64,000 bases of DNA from Asterella californica (Eukaryota > Streptophyta > Marchantiopsida > Marchantiales > Aytoniaceae): contig JAYKYS010000014.1 of NCBI GenBank assembly GCA_036924285.1, positions 744,001-808,000 of the forward strand, given 5' to 3'. This document shows, piece after piece, positions 14,104-27,231 of this stretch (positions are counted from its first letter, which is position 1; every line of letters begins with the position of its first letter). The notes below the pieces were generated by a model. That model was not told where the DNA came from. It searched no databases and worked only from the letters and a program-made list of their open reading frames with translations. A program made the position numbers and the translations under genes.

Positions 14104-14830
14104 CTAGAAATTCACATGTATCAAATATGAACAACTTTTGAGAAGCTGATTCAGGTGCCAGGTGGCTCACAAACATCTCAACCACACCAAAAACTAACTC
14201 TAAGCAATTGTCGACTGAAATTTCTGCGTGGCGAATCCATGTGCCCGGCGACAGAGTCCCTGACAACGGTAACATGTCTGTCTCAAACAGTCAAGAAGTC
14301 AAGCTGCTCTGAAGCAAAAGTAGCATTAGCTGTTTACCTTAGCAGCTAGGACGGAAATTCACCGCAAATTCAACTGAAACCTAAGTACCTGGATAAGCCC
14401 AACATCAAACGTATACCTTTTCTAAATGTCGGACTTGATCGAGTGAGTGTAGAAATGCATTGTACAAGTTCTTGTCCATGCGCAAACCACGGATTTTTTC
14501 AGCACTGCAACACCGACAGGAATCAGGATCAAGTCCATGCCAAGTGGAAATCGTTAACGACACGTACAATTCCCACAGGCACAGGATACAGGCAGCGAAA
14601 TTGCAGAACATGCGCATCCTTAACAGCTTGGATTAACAAATCGAACTCAAAATTGTACCTTTTGTCCGTGGGCACAGGAAGTGCACTGCTGACTGAGGAG
14701 GACAAGCGTTGTGGTTGCGACGCAGAGGCTATCCTCTCCATCAAGCACGATATAGCAGCAGCAGCAGGCGATGCCAAGCCTCCTGGGGTAAAAGGTCACT
14801 TTTTCTCGAAGCGCTCTGCGCAGCCTTCCG
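14104..14830 (-). other. candidate 5' exon(s) of the p115 gene
   Basis: The first secure p115 exon begins at 14,103 with no start codon, so at least one exon lies upstream. Two candidates fit the splice phase. One ends at a GT near 14,658 and would start at an ATG near 14,738 with MERIASASQ, joining in phase 2. The other ends near 14,418 and carries MDKNLYNAFLHSLDQ, joining in phase 0. Neither closely resembles the short N-terminus of the Arabidopsis protein. Transcript evidence would decide. Confidence 0.35.
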
Positions 14831-14941
14831 TTGTGTAGCTTCGAAGCATTCAGTTCATTTGTTTACGGACTACCGTATGTGCAAAAGCGCTTTGCTTTGT
14901 CGCTTTTCGAAAGGTTATACGTCCGTCTTGCTACAAAATAG

Positions 14942-15023
14942 CTTCAATCCCAACCGTTCTTTCCGCCCTCCACTCTTACTGTCTCAATCCCAACCGTTCC
15001 TTCCGCCCCCACTCTTACTATCT
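14942..15023. repeat. tandem duplication upstream of the p115 gene
   Basis: Two adjacent ~40-bp copies share TCAATCCCAACCGTT, then TTCCGCCC and ACTCTTACT, with a few differences. They lie just upstream of the presumed first exon of the minus-strand p115 gene. This could be promoter or 5' UTR sequence. Beyond it, to about 15,440, I see nothing assignable apart from short AATATTATTTG repeats at 15,273-15,315. Confidence 0.6.
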
Positions 15024-15439
15024 CACGCACGGGTTAATAATAGGGGGTGTCAAAGTTAAGATCAGTAAGAAAGATTCTAAAGCATCGCGAGTGAGTTACT
15101 ACTTCATCCATATCTCGGAGGTGTTTCATGTGAATTTATGAGGATACTCATTAAAAAAAGTCATAATTTTCCATTTACATCGTTTATTTTTTTTAAATAA
15201 ATTTTATAATATTTTGATTAACATTTTACGTGTATAACTTGATGATAAAATCGTGATGTACAATAAAAAATAATATTTGAAATATTATTTGAAATATTAT
15301 TTGAAATATTATTCAAAGAATAACCATTTTATGTATGCGATGATGCTTGAGGTCTCACGGATTAGAAGTCAAAACGGATAAGCGATAGTTGCAAACACGT
15401 AACGTGAACACAATCTTCAAAAATAATTTATCGAGGTGA

Positions 15440-15940
15440 TAGTTAGGTGTATGTGTATACACATCGAGATTTTCTCGAGAAAACCTCGATGCCTTGCTTG
15501 TATGTTACAGTTTTTCATAAGGGTCACCAGGCTCGAGAAGAAATCGAAAGAGTTAGGAGAGAGTGGATCGAAAGATTAATACTTAGACAAGGTCAGTCGT
15601 GGTCAATGAATAGATTGTAATTAAATCGATCGTCGTGGATTATTCCATAAAAGTAAAGTCTTGTATGAGTCAATTTGGAGTAAAGTTGACAATGTGGATC
15701 GAATTGACATGAGTGCTTGAGTTTGGGAGTTCGTGACTAACAAAGGAACATGTGTGTTGTTCTCGATCTGAGACACCAAGAGAGAACGAGGAGGTTGCAT
15801 GTGCAGTGAGTCGCCGGGTCGCACAATAGTCAAGTCAGTGCGTGAGATTGAATTTTTGACGATTTTCTGCTTTATACCGATGATCGCTTTCTGGATCCGA
15901 GACTTCTTCAGCAACTGGGACTTCTCTCGCAGACATAGAT
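15440..15940 (+). mobile_element. old, degenerate LTR related to the 20.8-28.6 kb element
   Basis: The order of short matches follows the LTRs at 20.8 and 27.2 kb: GTGTATACAC, a 30-bp near-palindrome (15,462-15,491), a tract like the one that begins ACAGTTTT, a GGATCGAAAGATTA-like segment, then GAACATGTGTGTTG followed by a CTCGAT match, and a degenerate end near 15,930. Overall similarity is low and much of U3 is missing or unrecognisable. I infer a solo or truncated LTR of an older member of the same family. Confidence 0.6.
15462..15491. repeat. 30-bp near-palindrome in the old LTR
   Basis: The sequence is self-complementary across its centre CTCGAG except for one mismatched pair. It occupies the same place, just after GTGTATACAC, as the perfect palindromes of the two younger LTRs. 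Its central arm bases differ from theirs, but the change appears in both arms. Confidence 0.75.
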
Positions 15941-16403
15941 GACACTTTTGATAACTTCGGCGATTGAGTTGGAGAAACCTCCAATTCAGTCAACATGTCA
16001 TATGAGATTTTTCTCCTTTAGTGAAAAAATCGAGTTGCATGAAATAATTTCAAGAATTCTCACCACTGTGACATGCTCGTTTTGACCTTATTATTGCAAA
16101 TGTCTTTGTCATGGTGCCTGTGGATATGGTGCTCCAAGCATTCTCTTCTACAATTGAAATAGTTTTTGTATTTTTGAAACATGCAAACATAAAAACAGAT
16201 TTTTTTTCCGTTTGTCTATCTCACAAAATTTCAAATTAGATTATTCTGGATACAGATTATGAAAACACTATCTTCTTGTACGAAGACTTAAAGAGCAATT
16301 CATGACATACAATCAAAAAGTTGTTGGTCGAGAGATTTCGTTTTTTCGCAAGACATGTTTCTTTCTTCAAAACTTGAAACAAGACGAATCAAAGACAAAA
16401 AGA

Positions 16404-16473
16404 ATTGTGTCATAAGACCAACTTTTTTCTTATGACACAAAATAAGAAAAAAGTTGTTTTGTGTCATAAACAA
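16404..16473. repeat. nested inverted repeats (TTGTGTCATAA)
   Basis: TTGTGTCATAAG pairs with CTTATGACACAA, and AACTTTTTTCTTAT pairs with ATAAGAAAAAAGTT inside and beside it. A third direct copy of TTGTGTCATAA follows. The arms can form mutually exclusive hairpins. No coding or RNA gene is evident. Confidence 0.7.
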
Positions 16474-18344
16474 CGTCTAAAGACCAATTAAATCATTTGT
16501 GCAAACAATCCTACGGTGTCGTATAACGTGTTTTTTTGCCTAGAAATACACAAGAAATATGACTGTGTAGAGGTATGTGACTTGAACAGATTAGCTCTAA
16601 ACTTTGATTTTTCAATCTTAATGCTCTCTATCTATTCCTCTAAGAAAGTGATCTTGTATCTCTCGACTCAAAATTAAAAGTTATTACGATCCAATGATAC
16701 GTATAAATTGTACAAATTTGTGTTACATACAGATCTTTTTGTACTCTGTTTGAAATATTCAACTCTGTATTATCTACATGCAAGTAACTCTAAATCACTA
16801 GAAACATGATTTAACATCTTTTCAACGACGTTAGTTATTCATCAGTTTGACCGTCACAATTCAATTGATATATCGAAAGATACTATATGATCGTTCAACC
16901 AACTTGATAGAGTCATTGATACAACTTGCTATACACCTTGGTCTACTAAACATTTCAGCAAGGTAAAACACATGAAGACACTACTCAGATTTCAACATAA
17001 CATCAACGACGGTAGTACTTGGCAGCTCCAAAAACTCAAATAGCAACTTATGACTCAGCGTGACTCCGTTTTCTTTCACAAAAAAAAAAAGAAATCAACC
17101 TCACACCTTCAAAATGTCAAATTGTATACAGACATGGTAGTTTCAACAATAATCTCCTCTTCAATTGCTCAAAATGACGAAAGTGATAATAGATGTGATC
17201 AAAAAACTTGAAATTGTTAATAACAGAAATATCTCCAAACTTTGAGACCTCAGTTTTCTCAAACCAGTCGATCAATGATGATCAAATTTCACAAGAAGTT
17301 TGATTGGACTCATCACTCTTACCATGAATAATTTTCATGTCGAAATCTCAAACCAACTCTCAAATATAGATCAAATCGTAATCTATACTAACTTAAGAGT
17401 TTTACATACACATGTACATTTGATCCAAGATTTTGAATAAACTATTCAATCATTTTAAATGAAACTTCTCAAATGTTTTACTGATAAAACATACTTCAAT
17501 CTTAGAAAGTTTCACTCAGAAATTTGACTCCAAACTCAAACAATAGTAAATTTTCCATGACTATCACAATTCACAATACTCGTCTCATCACGTCTACACT
17601 CTTCAACTTCAATCACGCGGTTGACAGACCAAAACGATTAAAAATCGATTGAACTTGATATCAAAACGACGAAGTCATTGTTTAAGCTCTTCAATCCAAC
17701 AAGCAGATCCTCAAAACTCTTCACGAGTCTCTCGGAATAACCAGAAACGTAACAATAGGTATCAATTTCATCCCATTTCACTCAAATCGATCATAATGTC
17801 CTCATCATTCCATCAAATCAATCGATTCTTCGACTTAGATTGTAATCTCGGTCGAGAGCTTTCTAATCATATCTTTTTTTTTGTGAATGGCCCTCCAAAA
17901 TCTCCAAAAATCACAAAAACGTCACGAAGATCAACTAGAACACCATTGGTCCAAAAATAAAACAATGAGAGCAAAAAGAGCTTTGGTTTTGTTCTTTTTT
18001 CACTCCAATTTTTTTCCCTAGAATAATTTTTTACTCCCAAAGAGACACAAGATATCAACAAGACTCTAAGATATTAGAAAATTATGGCAAAAGAGTAGAC
18101 GGAAGACGACAGAAGGTCGGAAAGACGGGACGGAATGACACCGTAAGTCCAATATCGTGCTCGTGTAGAAAAACCTCGTAAATAATGAAATCCGAACGAT
18201 ACAGAAATGCAACGATACAACGCGACGTTACCTATAGTATTTCAACATCCCGTCGTCTTTCGTGTCCGTCTTTTCTCCCCATATAGACCCATGAGCGAAA
18301 TATGATTAGTGAGACTCCGTCCTTTTAATAAGCACTGTGTTTCT

Positions 18345-18640
18345 TTCATTTTTTTACTCTCATTTTTTTTCTCGTATTCTTTTTTTCTAATTACATCGGA
18401 TGAGTTAGCCCTTCGAGGAATTAACAATATTCATTTTGGGCCGGAGAATTAACAAAGGAGAAATGTTTGCTCTTTTCATTTTTTCACTTTCATTTTTTGC
18501 TCTCATTTCTTCTATCATTTTCTTTTTTCTCTATTCTCGTGACAACTTTTCTTTTTCTCTAACTACATCGGATGAGTTAGCCTTCCAAAGAATCAACAAA
18601 ATTTGATTTGAGTCGGATAATTAGCGAAGGAGAAATATTT
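18345..18640. repeat. two diverged direct repeats of about 150 bp
   Basis: Both copies have a T-rich stretch with CTCATTT and TCTATTC-like runs, then ACATCGGATGAGTTAGCC, then a segment ending in an AAGGAGAAAT motif. The copies differ at many positions, so the duplication is not recent. Confidence 0.65.
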
Positions 18641-20762
18641 TCACACAGTGTTCATTTTGTTTTTTAACTGGTTTTCCTTTTCGTTCTTTTTTGCTTCTCT
18701 CTTTCGTTTTTTTTTTTTTATCACATCAATCGTAATCGACATTTCAAAACTTGTTTCAAGTTCAAATTAAGAAGAGATAATTTCTCCAGAATTCTTATTA
18801 TTCTAACCATGATATTTTATATTTGATATATGATTTATAAATTTTACAATTTATTGATATATCAATTTATTTCTCTTATGCTAACTGATTCTTGAATTTA
18901 TATAAAAAATCTTCCATCCATGATTGACGTTAGCGAAGAAACGGAAAGTGATGTTGTGACACTTGAAGAAGGAAAACGACTAGAAACATGCTTCTCCGGA
19001 CAACATGCAAAAGAAAAATATTCGTAAAAAAATCGTGAAGACGTTTTCACATCTCAAGCAAAGAGGAAGAAAGAAACTGTTGTCACTCTTTCACTTGTTT
19101 CAAGAGTTTATCCGAAATCGGACAACGCTTTGAGGGCTAAAGAGAATGTCGTGGTTCGACATGCATTGATGGTTTGGTTCATCAAAATGAGCTGGAAGTC
19201 TGACAAAATACCTATGGGAGATCAAGCTATGCACTTTGACATATTTATTTTCAATTTTATCAAGATCAATTGAGAGACAAAGTGATCAAAAGTATCACAG
19301 ACTTGATCCGTCAGATATATGATATGCGATGAGCTCTATAATGAACTAAGACAAATAGTGGCCCACCCAAAAAGTCTCCTTGACGAGTATCTGTAATGGA
19401 GTCGATGATTGTAATTCTTTTTATCGAAAGAGAAGAAGAAGAAGTATAAGACGATCACACAAGAAAATGAGACTCGTCTGACATATATCATCATTCATGA
19501 GCTCCTTAAAGATAGAAATACGTGAAACACTATTAAAAATATTTTCCATGTCCACTGACAAGATAACTTAATCAAGATGGGTGTCCAAGAGAGTCTTGAT
19601 GTTGAAAGATACAAACTCACTACTTATGAGCATAACAACTCTAAACAATCTAAGGCGTAATCTAATGAGGGAGAAGCCACTTTTTAACATAACTCTAGGC
19701 GTAACAACTCCAAACAATCTAAGGAGTAATCTAATGAGAAGTGGCTCGCTGGGAAACCTAGAGTAGAATAAAGTGGCGTTTGTGACGAAAGCTAAAGAGG
19801 AGGCCAAGAGTTTAACTTCCAACAGAGGATGGTGACGGGTTTTGCCTTAGGGCACTGGGGATACTTGTTAGTGAATTCGATAGATTTCCGTTGAAACTTT
19901 CTCGTTAAATCTATGAATTCTACGTGCGATTGAGGTCGAATATTTCCACATATTTCATCCAGCTCGAGAATCTGGAATTTTGTTCGAAACCTGTTACTCT
20001 AACTTCCAAAGTCACCGAGTATGATTTTAGGGATGGAGAGAAGTGATCCTAGCGACTTCAGTGTTTCAGTCCCAGTTAATGTTCCAAGACAAAGATAGAT
20101 GGATAATAGATGGAAGCGAAAAAAGATGTGATTCAATTTTCGATCGTGAAGCTTCCCGAGGAAGCTGGATTCATTTCAGGGCAGTCTTCTTTCTCAGTTG
20201 ACGAAGTGCGTAGAAATCGTGAAGGCATTTCTGATCTTCGGTCATCCGGACCCGGTTCTAAGCGCAAATTGACCACTTGATTGGCATAGTGGGCAAAAGG
20301 TAGTTGTGATCAAATATCTGGTGGTTGCTCTCGTCACTTTGTTCTCTTGCTTATTCTATGAAGGTCGGGTGCGAAGATCAGTGTTGGCCACCAACGTGTA
20401 AATTCTTCGTATAGCAGGCATGAGAATTTTTCCGGAGAAGTGAATTCGTCAGTGGACGTTCCTTGTACGGAGAGATGAAAGCTTCGTGTTCCCTGGTGTT
20501 GAGGAGTTGGTCACTCGAATGTGTAATGTACAGTGAAATCCTTGGGCTCGTGTTATGAAGTTCAAGCGTGCTAGCTAAGGAGCATTTAATGTTGTTGAGC
20601 TCGACAGTGTCATTTCTAGAGAGAGGAGAGAAGAAAAACTCTTCGGTAGGAGGTCCAAGTGTGAGGTCACACCTTTCGTTTGTGCGATAGTATATCATAA
20701 GGACCCTTGGTCATCCCCGCGGGTCCTCAACCCAGAAGCGGAAGAGGTAAGGAGGTCAAAGA

Positions 20763-22093
20763 CTAACCCCAGGATCCGATCGTCGTTTCATTTCAGATCG
20801 GCTATGATTTAAACGGCCTGAGGCTGCTTGAAGGTCTCGAGAGGTGAACAGTCAGGTCACGGCTTAGGTAGGTCCAAGTCTAGGGATTAGGCGTAGGAAA
20901 GAGCAAGGCCTTAGGGCCGCGAAGGCGATTTTGGGCCAGGGGTACCCCTTGACCACCCCGCAGCCAATAGGAAGCGTCCACGTAATCCGAAGTAGAGTCG
21001 ACGAGCAAGAATCAAGAAGGCCAGGCCATGGACCCGCGTCCCTATGCATCCGCACAAGCCGAAGGCGAAGCGGCACCGCGTGACGACAGCAGACAGGTCC
21101 ACGGGAGGCACACGCGTGAGGAGGAGGAGTGGAGTCACCGAAGGCCCGCTTCCCTATGAGGAGGGGACGGACGGAGACGACGTGGCAGGACGGCGACCCG
21201 ACGGAGCAACCCCATTGACCGAGAACTCTTCGGAGTGACGGCGGCACACGTACCAACGTGGACGTTCGTCTTCCCCCGAGGAGGGAAGCATGATTGGAAG
21301 GCTCGTCGGGCCCGCATCCTCATGCGCGAGTTCCCAGCCAATGAGAACTCGCGGAACCTGGCCGTTAGCCCCTCGCAAGCACTCTACTCCGCCCGGGTGA
21401 CAATTACTGGTTGACCACGCCGTTTTGGGATCGCGGACTCTACTCAAGAAGCGCGAGGGACGGTCAGGCGAAGGATCCACCTGTCGGGGTATAAAGACTG
21501 CCCATAGGGCACTGTGCCAAGGACGTCGTTGAGGCTGGAACGGGTGCCTTTGTGTGCGAGAGCCACGTAGCTAGTATCCTCCGCGAAGTTAGGGACACCT
21601 TCGACCCTGTGTGTATACACACGAGGTTTCCTCGAGGAAACCTCGTGTCCAAGCCGCATGTGACAGTTTTGACAATTTTAGGGTAGTCTCGAGAGACGTA
21701 AGGATATAATTGTAGATCGGAGTCAGTGGGTCGATAAGTTATTGGATAGGAAAGTCATGTCGTGACCCTAGCACTGTTTGGACCTTGTCCGGGACAGCCG
21801 CGCCTACCTTTGAGGGTACGCCGATGTATATGAGCCAAATTGAGTAAAGGGATCTCCCTCCTTGCCGAATTGGAGGGTCTGCGTAAGTCTGCGTGAGTGT
21901 GGGAGGAGTCATGGACATGTGTGTTGTCCCGGTTCTCGATTGAGGTGAAGGAGTGTTCAGGAGGAGGTTGTCTGAGTGGTTGTCGGAGGTCGGATGGTTC
22001 GCCAGGAGTTAACGCCGCCGTGGTTTTGATCGATTTTTGAATTTCCGCAACTGAGACCCGCGCGGCCGAGCCTCTGACTCGAGAACCACGTCA
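20763..22093 (+). repeat. 5' LTR of the 20.8-28.6 kb gypsy element
   Basis: Aligned base for base with 27,232-28,563 at an offset near 6,470. A TATAAAG promoter motif sits near 21,491, followed about 130 nt later by GTGTATACAC and a 30-bp perfect palindrome. The LTR ends in CGTCA just before the primer binding site. Composition is GC-richer than the flanks. Confidence 0.9.
21619..21648. repeat. 30-bp perfect palindrome in the 5' LTR
   Basis: Perfectly self-complementary around CTCGAG, and preceded by the 10-bp palindrome GTGTATACAC. It lies downstream of the TATA motif and so probably within R/U5 of the transcript. As RNA it could form a long hairpin or a self-complementary dimer contact. 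Confidence 0.85.
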
Positions 22094-22096
22094 AAG

Positions 22097-22109
22097 TGGT
22101 ATCAGAGCC
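22097..22109 (+). other. primer binding site (tRNA-iMet type)
   Basis: TGGTATCAGAGCC begins three bases after the LTR end and matches the standard plant initiator-methionine tRNA primer site of LTR retrotransposons. Confidence 0.9.
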
Positions 22110-22372
22110 TTGTTGTTGGCTTCACCATGACTCACACACGACATAGACCGCTGAGTCGCGAGACGAGCAGACACACCAGTGAAGATCCACCGAGGATCAC
22201 CGAGAAGACCTCGCACGGAAGCCTCGAGTTACGACCGAGCCTCGACTCGACCGTAAGCCTCGACCGTAAGCCTCGACTCGAGTAGCCGCGAAGAACTGCA
22301 GAGGCGTTGCTGCGAAGCCGCGACAACAAGACGAGCCTCGAATGTCTGGCGGACGGAAGCCGCCGCAGCGAG

Positions 22373-25300
22373 ATGCCACCTCGCAAGCAGAAGAGACACC
22401 CTGGAGCAGGGTCCTCACGGCCCCCGCCTCTCGATTCAGGATATCCCAGCCCCGTGGCGTCCCACACGCCCACGGGTTACATCCCGCGACCGGTCGACTC
22501 AAGAGGTTTGACGGCGGTCTCACCGCCTGTGTAGGCCACAGCAACCTCGAGTGGAGCCCAGTCGGAGACACCACCGATCAATGTGGAACTAAGGAAGACC
22601 CTGAATGATGTCGAAGTCTTCCTAAAGAACCTCCGAACACGTTTTGGGATGGCTGATGCTCCGAACAGATCATCGTCTGTCCCGCCGACTACCGTCTCGG
22701 CGGATCTGCCGTCGCGACCGACCCGACCGATGATGCACCCACGGCATCCGATGTGGTCGGAACAGGTGATCCGGGTGACAGTTCCAACAGTTCTACAGAC
22801 GACTCGGGAGGTACTGTCCCGAGTGGTAGCCGATCCGGGGGGAGGTCAGGTGAGAGGAAAAGACGCCGACGCGCACCTTCACTTGAGAAGCCGCAGGAAT
22901 ACTTTGGGGAGCCCTCGCTCTCGAAGTTTGAGCTATGGGTCGCCTCAATGGAAAATTATCTTAGTCATTATTCAAAGAGAGACTGATTCGCCTATGCTGT
23001 CAGCAGATTGAGGGGCGATGCCCTCAAGTGGCTGACAAACTACCAAAAGGAGCGAGTTAACGAGAGAAAGTCCGAGATCCACACTTGGGAAGAATTGCGG
23101 GATCGGCTTCGCACATACCTTGTGCCCCGAAATGAATACAGTCACTATAGGCAAGAAATGGATAGCCTTAAACAATCTGGAAGTTCGGGCATCTGTGGAA
23201 TGCCCTCGCCCTTACAGATGGGAATGAAAAAAAATATCTATTCCATAAGGGGTTGCAAGGGTGGTACTCTTATGAAATGACGCGTTTCGGATGGGAGAAG
23301 CCATTGGAGGACATATGCGCACACCTCGAACTCCTGGAGACAGACCGCCAGAGAGAGAAAACCGTGGAGAAGAGCAAGGAGGTTCGCACCTACAAGAGAT
23401 TTCGAGGAGGGTCCGGGAACCGGACCAGAAGACCTTATCATCAGGGTGGAGGCCAAGGTGGGCAGCGACCACCACCACCACCACCTGCAGCAACCGGTCG
23501 AGGAGCCGCGACCGGAGGTCAACGACCGCCGGAAAGGAGGCCACAAGGAGGAGGTGCGAACCGCGAGCACCAGCGACCGAGGAGGAGTCAAGGCGGGGGA
23601 CAGCAGAGGGGTCCGCCCAGACCCAACCCATTGTTTCCTGCTGCCGCACTCCGAACTGACGGTTGTTATCATTGTGGCCGACCAGGCCACTTCGTCCGAG
23701 AATGCTCCACGAGAATGGGAGCTCCGAACATGAGAGCGGCTGCAGCAGAAGAACCGGCACCCAAGGCAGCTGAGTATGAAGTTCACAGAGGAGAGGCACC
23801 CAACCGAGAGGCAGCTCCGAATGCGAATAGAGGTAATTCGGACCCGCTTGCATTTTTGCCATGGATCAAAGTTGGGATCAAGAGGAGGGTAGTACGCATG
23901 CTAGTAGACACTAGAGCCGATATCAGTGTCCTGTCTTCGAATACAACACTAGACTTGCATCTTACCCCGAAGAGACTAGCCTCGCCCCTTATAGTCAGAT
24001 TCGTCCGGGGAACCTCCAAGGTCACTCATACGGTTCCTCAGTTACCGGTTGAGTGTGCTGGAATTACCCGTAGCCATGACTTCTTAGTGATGCCACTGGA
24101 GAAAATTGAGGGAATTCTGTCTTGGGCTTGGCTCCGGCAAAACTTAGCCTGTATAAATCTTACCGAAGGGAACATGTGGTTAAAGGATCCCCAAGGGATA
24201 GATCATTGTACTGCCTTGGAGATGGATCCCCGAACTCAGTCAAACCCCAATCCTCCACAATACATGTCTTGCCGAGTTGCATTTATGATATGCACAGCTC
24301 GGCAGTTCAAGAAATCTATGCAAGGAGTGGAGGAGGCATGGATGGTGTTATCTGACAAGACCCTTGAGGAAGTGGACGAAGAAGACCGAGTGTCACAACT
24401 GCCGATCCGAAAGGAAATGCAGCAGTTGTTGGCAAGGTACTCGCACTTTCTCCCAGAAAAACTTCCGAACACCCTGTCTCCCCGAAGGACAATCGATCAC
24501 AAGATAGATCTTATCCCCGGCTCCGCCCCACGAGTTGGGAGGTGCCGACGGATGCCCTTAAACCTTTTACAGGAACTCAAAGCACAGCTAGAGGAGATGG
24601 TTGAGCAGGGCATCTTGCGCCCCAGTTGCTCGCCCTATGCCACTCTCATAATGTTCGTGAGTAAGAAGGAGGATACCTTACGTTTATGTGGGGACTACCG
24701 TGCTTTAAACAAAGTCACGATAAAAAACAAGTACCCTATACCCCTGATGGATGAAACAATGGACCGATTAGTCAAAGGTCGATACTTTATCAAACTCGAC
24801 CTCAGATCAGGGTATCACCAGATTCAGATAGCCGAGGGAGATGAGGAAAAGACAACAATCATTACAAGATATGGCTTGTTTGAGTACACGGTGCTCCCCT
24901 TGGATTGTCGAATGCACCAGCCACGTTTTGTAGGTTAATGAACGATATACTCCGGGACCAACTGGACGACTCAGTGATCGTTTATCTGGATGATATTATC
25001 GTTTATTCCCTTACCTGGCCGAAGCACTTAGCCGATGTGGAAGCTGTATTTCAAAAACTAGAGAGAGAGAAACTAGTACTCAAAGCTTCTAAGTGCTCAT
25101 TTGGGCAAGAATCGATAATATTCCTTGGGTGTCTGATAGACCACACAGGTGTCCATATCAATAAGAGGAAGGTACAAGCAATCAGGTCATGGCCCGCCTC
25201 GAAGACAGTTTCGGAGGTGCGGTCATTTCTAGGCCTTGCCTCATACTTCCGAAAGTTCATCCGAGGTTTTGGTCACCTTGCATCCCCTATCTTTGACTTG

Positions 25301-27188
25301 CTTCGAGATTCGAAGAAAAGCTTTGAGTGAGGACTGTCACAACAGAAAGCTTTTGACTCCTTGAAGAAGGCTCTAACAGAAGCACCGGTCCTCGTCCTTC
25401 CAGACTTAGGAAAGCTTTTTGAGATCCACACCGATGCATCGAAGTTAGCCATAAGTGGTGTTCTGATCCAGGAGGGGCACCCCGTAGCTTCCGAGAGCCA
25501 TAGACTGAGTGAGCAAGAGGCAAGGTGGGAAACCCATGAACATGAAATGCTAGTTGTCATTTGGTGTTTGAAAAGATGGCAGCACTACCTTCTGCCTTGT
25601 GAGGTAACTGTAGTGACAGATAACATATCCAACACATATTTTCAGACTAAGCCCAAGCTCTCACTGAAACAACAGAGGTGGCAGCTTGAGCTATCCCGAT
25701 ATAACCTCACCTGGAAGTATCGGAAGAGCAAGGATAATGCCCCGATCGATGCTCTCTCCAGGCAAGTGATGGTTCTGACTTCGGCTCCGCAATCTAACCT
25801 TGTAGAATTTGTAAGGAGGGCCACAGCCCTGGATCCGCAAGCTGCCCAGTGGGCTAGCCAAGATCTGTCAGACCCGGGGATGAGGCACCTTAGCAAGAGA
25901 GAGGGGTGCTGGTTCTTTAAACAAAGTAGACTTTACATCCCACTCGGACCTCTAAGAGCAAGAGTGCTCTATGAGGAGCATGATGCTCCCTCTGTCAGTC
26001 ATGGGGGTCAGGCTAGGACACTACACAGAGTTCGGCAGAAATATTACTGACCTACCTTGAGTCCGGATGTAAGTAGGTATGTGGAAAGTTGCCTAATCTG
26101 TCAACAGACCAGGTCAGATACACAGAGACCAGCTGGGTTACTGCAGCCTTTACCAGTACCCGAGAACCTCTGAGAGAGTTTAACTATGGATTTCATCCCG
26201 CAGCTCCCTCCTTCCCACGGATATGATTGTATATTGACAGTGATGGACCGGTTGAGCAAAATGACGCACTTCATCCCTTGTAGTATCATTATTTTGACTT
26301 CTGAAGTAGCTCGACTATTCCTGACCCATGTGTTGCAAGTACCATGGGCTTCCCAAGGAGATAATAACTGATAATGATTTCAGATTTGCTAATGAGTTTT
26401 GGACAGCTCTGTTCTCCGGCTTAGGAACCAGGTTGAAATTTACTGTTGTCTATCACCCGCAAACGGATGGGCAAAGTGAGAGGGTCAACCAGGTCATAGA
26501 ACAGGGGTTGCGTAATTACATGTTAAGGGACCGGTCGGATTGGTCCGACCATCTAGATATGGTAGAGTTTGCATACAATGACGCCTTGCACTCGGCCACG
26601 AGATACAAGCCTTTCGAACTGATGTATAGAGGTAATAAGTCTCCCTTGTCACCAGCCAGCTTTCAGTTACAGTCGCCCGAGTTCGAAAGTGCCATGAGAG
26701 AAACTCCCTTGAACGTTGCTGAGTTTCTAGGCCGAAGATCGTATGTCTTACACATGGCCAAACAGAATATCCTTAGGGCACAAGCGAGGTACACTAAATA
26801 TGCTAACCTCAAACGGCGAGATGTGCAGTTAGAAGTAGGGGACCGAGTTTGGCTAAAAACTAAGGCCTACTCCATTCCTCAAGGGATGACGGGCAAGTTC
26901 ATCCCCAGATGGGCCGGACCCTTCGAGGTTTTTAAGAAGATTACACCTGTAAGTTATCACTTGAGTTTCCCCTCAAGCATGCAGGGTTATCACCCGATTA
27001 TACACATTTCAAACTTGAAGAAGTTTGTCCCAGATGATCTGCAGATTCCAGGGAGGATCCAAAAGTGGACCCCTGCCCTGGAACACTTACCTATGCTCTC
27101 AGATATGCGGATGAGGAGAATACTGGATCAGAGGTCCTTGCCTGGTCCCAGTACTGAGCCCGAAAGGGTGGAACTACTCGTTGAATGA
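22373..27188 (+). pseudogene. gag-pol of the gypsy element, disrupted
   Basis: Starts at ATG 22,373 (MPPRKQKRHPG). In order: gag core with FAYAVSRLRGDALKWLTNY, CCHC knuckle CYHCGRPGHFVREC near 23,670, protease with VDTRADIS (the active-site glycine is replaced by Arg), RT with LDLRSGYHQIQIA and YLDDIIVYS near 24,985, RNase H with THEHEMLVVIW, integrase with a CLICQQ zinc motif, MDFIPQ, TDNDFRF and TDGQSERVNQ, then a C-terminal RRILDQRS segment resembling the start of a chromodomain. In-frame stops (for example near 22,532, 22,983, 25,328, 26,048 and 26,172) and frameshifts (near 22,750, 23,200, 24,900 and 26,340) make it non-functional. It belongs with chromodomain-type gypsy elements. Confidence 0.92.
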
Positions 27189-27231
27189 GAAGGCCGAGGC
27201 ATGGTAGCCCAGACGTGGGTAACTCTGGCAA

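Larger units (their letters stand above)
15941..20762. other. degenerate repeat-derived DNA, no intact gene
   Basis: AT-rich and full of short open frames with no recognisable domain. Local structure includes nested inverted repeats at 16,404-16,473, two diverged ~150-bp copies at 18,345-18,640 sharing ACATCGGATGAGTTAGCC, and a shorter duplication at 19,627-19,737 sharing CAATCTAAGG. Between 18,920 and 20,700 some short frames look like eroded coding sequence, possibly the interior of the old LTR element. I cannot assign them. Confidence 0.5.

Noticed and set aside
23212..23862. 216-codon minus-strand ORF
   Set aside because: Antisense shadow of the gag zinc-knuckle and proline/glycine-rich region of the gypsy element.
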